A DNA stretch of 10,229 bases from NCBI GenBank assembly GCA_020431945.1, contig JAGQHH010000237.1:1-10229 (forward strand), read 5' to 3'. Positions within the stretch are counted from its first letter, which is position 1. Every line of letters begins with the position of its first letter. Positions 1 to 7,600 of the stretch are shown here, in pieces. The stretch is from Cyanobacteria bacterium HKST-UBA02 (GTDB lineage Bacteria > Cyanobacteriota > Vampirovibrionia > Obscuribacterales > Obscuribacteraceae). Below the pieces are notes generated by a model, which was not told the origin of the DNA, did not search any database, and saw only the letters and a list, made by a program, of their open reading frames with translations. Position numbers and translations under genes: made by a program.

Positions 1-3000
1 CCTGCTCTGTGCACCTCTGCGCCATTGGCTTCGAGTGTAATCTTGTTGCCGCTGGTGAAGGATATGCTGCGGCTGTCCTGGCTGCCGTCGATATTGATCT
101 TGCCGTCCGCGACCATGGCGCCTTCCGGAATCTCGCCTTTGTAGTCTTTCGATACGACAGTGGCAGAGTGTCCCGGCTGACCGTCCTTGCCAGGTTGCGT
201 AGTCGTGGCTTTGAGAACGTCGCCGTTGTCGCCGCGCTCGATAGTGATCTGATTGCCGGCAGCGTCTCTGGTGCCTACCACCTGGTACTTGCCGTTGATC
301 TTGGCGGATTCGATCTGGTTGCCGGTGAAGTAAGAGTCGATTCTGTGGCCGTCCGAGGACCGGTCGTAGGAAATTTTATACTTGCCGCCATCGTTGACTA
401 TGTTGATGTTGTCTGCCTTGACTGCATTGCCAGGCAGAGGGTTGTCCTCGGAGACAGGATACTTGTCTGTGACGATGGTTTGATTGGGTCCGTCAAAGCG
501 TGAAATATTGCCACTGGCATCATATGTGATACTGTAGGTCTCTTTGTTCTGGCTCGTATAGCTGGTTACGCGTCCGGCCTGATCCTTGACCACGACGACT
601 CCGTCGGAGGTCTTGTATTTCATGCCGCCATCGAGCTGGTGGGTAATCTCGGTGGTCTTGCCTTTTGCATCCGTGGCGTTTTCTACCAGCTCGCCGTTGT
701 TGTTGACTCGAAGCTGGCTGAAAGACTTGGTGCCGTCGGCATTGGTGAAGTAGCCGCCGATTTCTTTTCCACTGGCGTCTTTCTCGGAATTCCACTTCCA
801 TTCGGCGATGGTATCGCCGTAGGGATCTTCCTGAGTAAGACCGGTGAGGACTCGCTTGCCGTCGACTGTCGTGTAATTGAAGAAGTTGTAATTGTCGTTG
901 GCATCTCTGGTGTAGTTGATATTTCCTGCCGCATCGCGACTGACTCTAGCGCCGGATTCGAGATACTGCAGCGAAGAGCCGGTGCTGTTAACCACGGTCA
1001 CTTCTCTGGCAGTGTAGATATCTTTGCCGTTTGCGTCTTTCGGCAACTCACCGGTGTTCTTATCGGTCTGGTAGGAGGTCTTGATGAGAGAGCCGGCAGT
1101 GTACCAGATGTTCGAGCCGTCCGGTCCCTTCATGCTGCCCGGCTCGGTAGCAATCTTGATGTCGCCTACGAAAGGCTCTGAGTCTGCAATCGGGCGTCCG
1201 TCTTTGTCTACCTGTTGCCAGGTCTTACCGTCGGTGGTCTTGAAGTTTCCAGCGGAGCTCTCGAGAACTTTCTCGACTAGATTGTTGTCAGCGTCCCTGA
1301 CTTCGCGAGAGCTGTAGGCGGGAACCATATCCTTGCCTACTTTCTGACCGACCTCGACGGTGGTGACGTTCTGCCCGTCTACCGTCTCGCGGGTCTCGGT
1401 GATCACGGTGCCGTCGGTCTTATTGATCTCGGTCTTGGTTCCATTCTCGGTCTGGACCTGGAAAACTACGTCATTGCTCCGGTTGATGAAAGCATCGCCT
1501 TTGAGCTCTGTGCCGTCGCCGCTTCGCTGCCAGATCTGGGTCTCGCCGGCGGCTCGATCGGGATTTTTGAGGTTCCACAGACCGGTGCTGTTTTGGAACT
1601 GGTCGAGCTGGATCCGGCCGGACTCATCCTTACTATAATGATAGCGATTGGTGACCGTGCCGGTCTCGTCGGTCTGGCTGACCATTCGCCCGCCGGCGTC
1701 GGTCTTGAAGCCTCCGGAAGGACCCTCTACCGAGCGGCTGCCATCCATACCTATGGTGACTTTGTTGCCGTCTTCGTTGGTGAACGAAAGGGCACCGGTC
1801 TCGGGGTCTCTGGTGACCTTGTTCGCTTCGATCCCGCTACTTGTAGAATAAGTTTTCCCTGACGTTCTGTCTGTCACCGCATAGGCGCCGCTCGCCGATT
1901 TTGAAATCTCGTACTCGGGAGTGGTCTGGTCGACGATTTTGTCCCCTTCGACTTTGATGTCTCTGGAGGACAGGGTCATATGCCAGGAGCCGTCTGCGTA
2001 GAAGGTCTTGGATTGATTGTTGTCCGAATCGGTGACGGTGAGGGTCCGGCTGTCTCTGCTCGTCTCGACATTCCCGAAGAATTTGTCCAGCGCGATCGGC
2101 TCCCCGGTTTCTTTGTTGACGAGAGTACCGTCCTTGTCCTGGACTTCCACGCCCTTCCCGGTCTTGGTGTCGATGGGGAGACCGGATTCTTTGTCCACCT
2201 TCACCCACTGATCAGATTCCGAGCCGCCCTGACGCACCCAGCTGCCGGTCTGGTCGTCGAAGCGGGCGACATAGGATGACCCATCAGCATTCTTGACCTG
2301 CCAGGTGGTCCGCTCCATGCCGGCAGTGTCCGTGCTGACGACACGCGAAACAGAGGCGTCATCCGGAAGCTTGTCCCCAGAGAGTCGACCGGCATTGACT
2401 TCATTTGTGTCGGCCCTGGAGCTCTCCACGGAAGCTCCGTCTCGGGTGTACTGACCTTTGAAGTCGCCGTTGGTAACGGTGAGCTCTCCGTTCCAGCTAT
2501 TGGTCAGGGCGAAATCGCCGGTCATCTTAGTGCCGTCGGCTCTGGTCCATGTACCGTCAGCGCCTCTGGTCCAGGTGCCGGCCATGTCGTCATTGGCGCC
2601 GATCTTGCTACCCGGCGGGATGGTCACTTCGGTCGCCCGGATGGTGCCATCTGGCTGGCGCTCTTGCTTGACCGTACCGACATTGGGAAGCTCGGTGGTG
2701 ACATTCCCGTCCTTATCCATGGACATCTTGTCGCCGAACGTATTGGTCCAGGACAGGTTGTCGCCACTGGCAGCGAGGTTGCCTTCCAGGAAACCGGGCT
2801 TGGTCGAGTAGCCGATGCTGAAGATGTTGTCCTCTTTCAGCGAGACTGTTCCGTCCGGCTTGGTAGTGACCTTGTATCCGGAAGTGGAGCCGCTGCCCGG
2901 AATTTCTCTTATCACCGTGCCGTCGGTCTGCGTGGTGAACTTCTGCCCGGTGGCATTGTCCGTCCATTTGATGCTCTGGTCGGCGCCTACTTGATACTCG

Positions 3001-4313
3001 CCCATCTTGGTGATGGGCTGGCCATCTGCTCCGGCCACCGGCTGCCCGTCGGGACCGACCTTGGTCCAAGCCTGCATGGCCGGTCCTTCGCCTCGTTCCC
3101 AGGTGCCGCTCTCATCGGTGATCTTGTTGACCGCACCGGTGGCTGTATCTGTCCAGACTCCATGCTCACCGTTGCCGCCCGCTATGGCTGTGAACTTTTG
3201 AGTCTGCTTGAAGCCTTCGACATCGCCGTCGGTCTGGGTGGTAGCCTCGTACTCGTTTCCGGCTCTGTCGGTGATGACCGAGATATATTTGTCTTGCTTG
3301 GCGTCGTACCGAGTCTGGATCTCCTTTACGCCTTCGATCTTTTTAGGTCCGTCCGGGGTGTCGAAGGTGACATCGAGACCATCCTCTCCGTATTTGATGT
3401 CACGGCTGTTCAGACGACCCTGAGAGTCCAGGGACTCGGTAGCCGTGAAAGTCTGGTCATTCCCGAATGTACTGGTGTCGAGCTCGCCGCTGTAGTTGAA
3501 CGTCTGAATGCCGTCTTTGGTGGTCTGGCTGACCAGGTTGCGGGTGTCGACGTCGAGATTCTCACTGAACTGGGAGCCCTTGCCGTCCGATATCAGCCCT
3601 GCCTGAACTGCTTCTCCGGGGGTGAGCTCGGCGAAGCCAGGTCCTGTTACCGGGTTGTACATTCCGGGCTTCGGCTGCATCTGATTGAGGTAGATCGAGG
3701 TGCGGGTGTCGCCTGTCTCTGGAGCCGCGAGACTGCGCGTGTGCAGCAAGCTCGTGCTGTCGCCGACGTCCTGATTCCCACCGGTTCCATCGCCATTCGC
3801 TACTTTGATGGCAGCGGCCATTCGCTGCGCTTCGGTGGTGGCCGTTGGAATCGATCCATCCGCGTTCAGGAAGCCCTGAGCGATGAGAACCTGGCGGGAT
3901 ACTGCATCGTTGGGATCGAGACCGTTGATGAGAGAGGGCGATTCACCGGCGGTGGCGGCTTCGGCGCCGGTTTTGGCTGCTTTGTCGCCGTTACCGGTTG
4001 TGCTGACGGCTGTATCGACGGGGGTTGATGGTCCGTTGTCGGTTGCATCAGCGCCATTCTGACCGCTCGTGGCGACAACTTGCCCATCGCTGACGATCTC
4101 GAGCGGCTGGGAGGCTCCCTGGTCAACGGTCCCGGTGTCTTTGGGTTGAGCGGCTTTGCCGTCTGCCAGGGTTTGCTTCATGTCCTTTTCGTTAGTCGGC
4201 GCGGCCGCGACCTTAGCCACCGAAGCGTCGCCGGATGCGGCGTCGCTCGGCGTGTCGATGTGCTGCTCGACAGGCTGAGGCTTATTGGCGTTGGGGTCGT
4301 CTAACGGGCTCAT
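1..4313 (-). CDS. Large YD/RHS-like beta-repeat protein, 3' end outside the window
   Basis: One frame stays open from the ATG at 4313-4311 to the left edge: 1437 complete codons with no stop, so the C-terminus is missing. An in-frame TAG at 4346-4344, with no start codon between, fixes the ATG. No good Shine-Dalgarno sequence precedes it. The first ~230 residues are Asp/Ala/Thr/Pro-rich and probably disordered, with no signal peptide. From about residue 240 the chain is made of short beta-type repeats with recurring T-x-x-D-G, D-x-x-G-N and Trp motifs. Residues 1262-1275 (ITYDASGNISRFDG) fit a YD repeat well. Trp pairs recur at 405/416, 581/589, 692/703 and 913/928, with a single one at 1032. 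The copies at 416, 703 and 1032 are followed by a V-[DG]-x-x-G-x-P-[IV]-like tail. I found no cysteine in my translation. YD/RHS proteins are typically large cell-surface or toxin-delivery shells, but the classic RHS core and any C-terminal effector would lie outside the window. That it is a gene is secure; the family assignment is tentative. Confidence 0.88.
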   Translation of the reverse strand, partial: MSPLDDPNANKPQPVEQHIDTPSDAASGDASVAKVAAAPTNEKDMKQTLADGKAAQPKDTGTVDQGASQPLEIVSDGQVVATSGQNGADATDNGPSTPVDTAVSTTGNGDKAAKTGAEAATAGESPSLINGLDPNDAVSRQVLIAQGFLNADGSIPTATTEAQRMAAAIKVANGDGTGGNQDVGDSTSLLHTRSLAAPETGDTRTSIYLNQMQPKPGMYNPVTGPGFAELTPGEAVQAGLISDGKGSQFSENLDVDTRNLVSQTTKDGIQTFNYSGELDTSTFGNDQTFTATESLDSQGRLNSRDIKYGEDGLDVTFDTPDGPKKIEGVKEIQTRYDAKQDKYISVITDRAGNEYEATTQTDGDVEGFKQTQKFTAIAGGNGEHGVWTDTATGAVNKITDESGTWERGEGPAMQAWTKVGPDGQPVAGADGQPITKMGEYQVGADQSIKWTDNATGQKFTTQTDGTVIREIPGSGSTSGYKVTTKPDGTVSLKEDNIFSIGYSTKPGFLEGNLAASGDNLSWTNTFGDKMSMDKDGNVTTELPNVGTVKQERQPDGTIRATEVTIPPGSKIGANDDMAGTWTRGADGTWTRADGTKMTGDFALTNSWNGELTVTNGDFKGQYTRDGASVESSRADTNEVNAGRLSGDKLPDDASVSRVVSTDTAGMERTTWQVKNADGSSYVARFDDQTGSWVRQGGSESDQWVKVDKESGLPIDTKTGKGVEVQDKDGTLVNKETGEPIALDKFFGNVETSRDSRTLTVTDSDNNQSKTFYADGSWHMTLSSRDIKVEGDKIVDQTTPEYEISKSASGAYAVTDRTSGKTYSTSSGIEANKVTRDPETGALSFTNEDGNKVTIGMDGSRSVEGPSGGFKTDAGGRMVSQTDETGTVTNRYHYSKDESGRIQLDQFQNSTGLWNLKNPDRAAGETQIWQRSGDGTELKGDAFINRSNDVVFQVQTENGTKTEINKTDGTVITETRETVDGQNVTTVEVGQKVGKDMVPAYSSREVRDADNNLVEKVLESSAGNFKTTDGKTWQQVDKDGRPIADSEPFVGDIKIATEPGSMKGPDGSNIWYTAGSLIKTSYQTDKNTGELPKDANGKDIYTAREVTVVNSTGSSLQYLESGARVSRDAAGNINYTRDANDNYNFFNYTTVDGKRVLTGLTQEDPYGDTIAEWKWNSEKDASGKEIGGYFTNADGTKSFSQLRVNNNGELVENATDAKGKTTEITHQLDGGMKYKTSDGVVVVKDQAGRVTSYTSQNKETYSITYDASGNISRFDGPNQTIVTDKYPVSEDNPLPGNAVKADNINIVNDGGKYKISYDRSSDGHRIDSYFTGNQIESAKINGKYQVVGTRDAAGNQITIERGDNGDVLKATTTQPGKDGQPGHSATVVSKDYKGEIPEGAMVADGKINIDGSQDSRSISFTSGNKITLEANGAEVHRA
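2664..3155 (-). repeat. Three tandem W-T-[DN] modules inside the YD-like protein
   Basis: Residues 387, 450 and 522 of the upstream-starting protein are Trp residues opening a similar unit: WTDTATG, WTDNATG and WTNTFG. The second and third continue about 10 residues later into DGTVIREIP and DGNVTTELP. The first instead runs into a T-D-E-S-G-T-W segment. The spacing is 63 and 72 residues. They are protein-level repeats, diverged at the DNA level, and suggest a repeated beta hairpin or blade. Confidence 0.6.
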
Positions 4314-4348
4314 ATGGTCTGCGCAGAACCTTATGGACTTGATCTAGT

Positions 4349-4356
4349 TTTATATA
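4349..4356 (-). promoter_or_regulatory. Possible -10 box for the YD-like gene
   Basis: Read on the minus strand, TATATAAA lies 36 to 43 bases before the ATG at 4313, a plausible -10 position with a leader of about 30 bases. No convincing -35 element sits 16-18 bases upstream. A perfect TTGACA on the same strand (4535-4530) is too far away for this box and has no good -10 of its own. Weak, from consensus matching only. Confidence 0.3.
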
Positions 4357-4569
4357 CACAGTGGGCGCTCGAGCCTAACGGTTCCTAGGACGTTTCAGCT
4401 GAGGTTCGACTGTGCTTGGCGATGGGCTGTCGTGGGGTCGGGTTGGTAAAAGTTCAAATGGGCGGGCGTCAGCTCGGAAAAATCGCCGTATCGCTCTCCA
4501 GTGGGCGTTTGAATCACTTGAAAACGACTTGTCAATAGTACATCTGTCCGGGCAATTTTACTGTTGGCT

Positions 4570-4598
4570 GGGCAACATTTTTGCCCCCCTTCCGGGGC
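4570..4598. repeat. Two small overlapping inverted repeats
   Basis: GGGCAA (4570-4575) pairs with TTGCCC (4581-4586) around a 5-base loop. GCCCC (4583-4587) pairs with GGGGC (4594-4598) around a 6-base loop. They overlap and exclude each other. Neither is followed by a T-run on either strand. They could be part of the 3' end structure of the LysM transcript or be chance. Confidence 0.25.
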
Positions 4599-4613
4599 GA
4601 TTTAATATTAATT

Positions 4614-4634
4614 CTGCCGGCTTACGGCAGCCGG
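4614..4634 (-). terminator. Hairpin just past the LysM gene, possible terminator
   Basis: About 26 bases beyond the TGA of the LysM gene, two overlapping stems can form. One is CTGCCG (4614-4619) with CGGCAG (4625-4630), loop of 5. The other is CCGGCT (4617-4622) with AGCCGG (4629-4634), loop of 6. The minus-strand sequence after the stem is AT-rich (AATTAATATT) but has no real U-run, so intrinsic termination is only possible. Confidence 0.3.
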
Positions 4635-4659
4635 AAATCGGCTCGTCAGGCGGTAAGGA

Positions 4660-7600
4660 TCATTTAGACAGCTTCTTCTGGTAGTTATTCCAGTTGCTGG
4701 TCAGATCGTTATGAGCCAGTTCCTGAGCCGCTTTTGCCGGTAGATCTATCTTGACGCTCTTGCGACCAGAGCTAGACGTGTAGTCATGCCTGTAGGTTCG
4801 CGTCTCCATTATTTCGTAGCAGACAGCCATCTGCCAGTCATCTTCCACTTTCACTTCCAGGGCGACTTCCAGGGAGTTCGTCTCGATATCCAGCTCTTCG
4901 GCGGACTTGACCAGCCGCACCGTATCCGCCAGGTTGTGAACGATCGACCAGAGCCGCTTCGGAGGAGCCTGGGTCGGCCCCGGTGAGGGAGTCTGAAAAA
5001 CAGTATCGCTTTCGAGGTCAGTGGTCGGCTCGGGCACGACGGGCTCGGTCTCTCTTCTGGGGGACCTGGGAGGATCTTCGATTCTCCCTGCAGCTTGCAA
5101 GACTATGGTGGCAGCATCGGGCTCGGAACCGCTCGCGCTTGCGCCGCCATCCCGGACAATCTCCGACTCTTTGAACTCGTAGCCGCAGGGACATATTGTT
5201 GCCCTTGAAACTGCGAGGCGTCCGCACTCCGGACATTTCTTCGAGGCGAAATCGGTGTCCACTCCGGACTGGTTGGCAGAGCCGATCAGTTTGGCGCGGT
5301 TGAGACCGAGGCGTTCTCGATATTCAGCAATTTCTTTGTTGGAGGGCAGAGTTATAGAGGCGCCCCGCGTCACTTTGGCTGTTGGCACCCCGCGGCTGTC
5401 GGTCTCAGTGGTGAGCCCATTTACTTCAGCGATGAGCTTCCACAGTGAAACGTCCTTGATGGCGGGATGTTTCATCGCTATGGACTTGAGCGAGTCGCCC
5501 AGCCTGATGACGTACTGGAGTCGACTGTCTGGCTTCTTGCTCTTTCGAGGACCGATTGGTCCAAGGGCTTCCTCGATGTTTTTGCGCCTCTGTTCGGCTT
5601 TCGCCACGGCGTTTGCCATCCATTCGTCTCGGATCTTGTCATCTTCCGGGGATGTGGCGTTGGTGTCGATGGTGGTATCATTGGCAGTGCCATTCCATTG
5701 CTCGCCGAATCGAGCGGCGAGCTCCTCTTCGGGCGTGGCGAATTTGCCGGGAGTGCCTCCGCTTGTGGTGGCATCCGGTGCTCCGATTTTTCCTGTCATG
5801 AGCTTGCTTCGGAATTCGCGTGACTCCGCCGGTGATGGCAACCAGATGATCAATCCTCTGGGCAGGTGAGCGACTTGCTTCCCATTCTCTTCCCTGGTCG
5901 GAATTATCTTCTTGTTTATGTCATAGATAAGCGCGGCCAGGCGAAGGTCTCGAAGCTCTTTCTCGGCAATCGAATCGAGGGTGTCCCCTTTTTTGACCAC
6001 GTAGCGTCGGCGCTTCTTGTCCTCCTGGGCGAGCTTCGCTTCTTTGAGCTTGCGTTCCCTGAGTTCCCTGTCTTTCTGCTCCTGCATGAGAAGGAGCATG
6101 TCTTTCTCCTTGGTCTTCTTGTCCTCGAGTTCCTTCTCTTCTTTGTCGCTGAGCTCTTTGTCTTTTCTTTTGCCATCCGCCTCGGACAGCTTTCCTGGCA
6201 TCTCGCCGGGTCTCACGTTGCCGATCTCTTTGCCGGTCAACGGATCGAGGAGCTTGCCCGTGTGCGGGTCATAAGGCAGCCCGGTGACGGCGTCGATTGG
6301 CTTGCCTGCTATGAGCTCAGTCACCGAGGCTTGCGCCGCTTCCACCCTCTGAGTGGACGCGTCCGCGGTGCCCTCGGCGATCGTCCTTATTCCCGGCCCC
6401 TGGGTCTGACCAGGGCGCGCCGCCAGGTCTCCCCTGACCAGTGCCGAAGTCTCCAGCTGCCCCTGCACCGGCTCCGCCTGGCGCCTGGCGATATCCGCAA
6501 CCGAGGCAGGCATGGCGGTGTCGAGCATGCTCTTTATGACAAGAAGCTGGGTCGGGCTCAAACGGGCTGCGAAATCTCCGGTGGCGCCGGTCTGAACCCT
6601 CGTGTCGAGGGTCTGGGTGATCATGTCCAGTAGGCGCATCGGTCGGACCGGCTGCCCCGGAGAGTTTTGCGCATTCGCGTCGAGGGAGCCGAGAATTTTT
6701 CCTATGGCTCTGAGTCCAGCTTGCGGTTCTCCAGGCGACACCGCTTCACTCTGACGCACGAGCATCGTCAGTGCCGAGCGCACAGGCGACATGGTGATGC
6801 CGGCTTCGGTGCCGGAGAGCAGCTGGCGCAGAGAATTGAACCGCGCCTGGTCGAGTTGCGAGATCATCACGCCGCTGCCGGAATCCTTTCCTCCCGGTCC
6901 CCCCGTTTGCCCCGGAAGGAGGAATTTTTCCAGGGCGCCGGCGCGCTGCGGGTCGAGACCCTTGAGCAGGGTGTCCAGGCGGAGCTGACCGAGAGCCGGC
7001 CCCTCCGGGAGCTGGTTGAGCCTCTTGCCGAGCTCGGTGAGGAATTGTTTGGTGGCCGGGTCGTTTCTGTCCAGCTGGAGCGCTTTCAGGAGGTTTTCCG
7101 GCTTGATCATAGATTGATCGAGTCCGAGCCCCGGTGCCGTCTCAGCCTTGCCGATTTCAGCCTTGCCGGACTCACCTTTGAGGGCCTGTAGCTTTTCGAC
7201 GAGCTGCCGTCGAAATTCCGGATCTTTCAATTGCTGTTGCAGTTCGGCATTTCTCTGGGCCAGCCTTTCGAATTCTCCCTGAGGGATTTTCTCTGCCCTC
7301 GGTCTGCCTGCTTCCGGCGGAAGATCGCCCCGGCGATTCTCGAAAGAGCGGGACCAGTTTTCGATATTCCTGGGCATCTGTTGTCCATCGCTCTGCATCT
7401 GCTTGATGAGATCGTTCGTCTGCTCAGGATGATGCCGGGCTATCTCGCCAAATGCCTTTCGGTACTCCTGATTGCGAGGATCCGCCTGCATCTGCTCGAC
7501 GAGCTTCTGTGTTCTGGCTGCGTCGAAGCCCTGTGCAGGTTGTCCGTCTGCCATTGCAGGCGGTGTGCCATCGCGAACCATTCGTGGTGGCAGCGGATGT

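Larger units (their letters stand above)
4314..4659. other. Intergenic gap between the two minus-strand genes
   Basis: This stretch lies between the start of the YD-like gene and the stop of the LysM gene. It contains the possible -10 box near 4349-4356, an isolated minus-strand TTGACA at 4530-4535, and several short inverted repeats between 4570 and 4634. A 90-codon plus-strand reading frame from a GTG at 4412 crosses it, but I do not call it as a gene. The size of the gap and the possible promoter suggest the two minus-strand genes are transcribed separately. Confidence 0.5.

Noticed and set aside
2664..4028. 454-codon open frame on the plus strand opposite the YD-like gene
   Set aside because: It lies wholly inside the 1437-codon minus frame, which has clear repeat structure and YD motifs. 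The plus reading has no repeats and no recognisable domain. Frequent GTC, GAC and ACC codons on the other strand keep it open.
1..4313. Regularly recurring similar 15-20 base stretches, such as the GTGCCGTCGGTCT type, looking like a repeat array
   Set aside because: Spacing is irregular, copies are degenerate, and all lie in one open reading frame where they encode T-D-G-T type peptides. This is a coding repeat, not a CRISPR array.
4412..4684. 90-codon plus-strand frame from GTG in the intergenic gap, with GAGG 7 bases before it
   Set aside because: The ribosome-site match is tempting, but the product has no domain, crosses the hairpins and overlaps the end of the LysM gene. Nothing except the short open frame supports it.
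5866..6633. 255-codon plus-strand open frame with Leu/Phe-rich stretches that look membrane-like
   Set aside because: The hydrophobic runs are the antisense of the Lys/Glu-rich helix (AAG and GAG read backwards give CTT and CTC), so the apparent membrane segments are an artefact.
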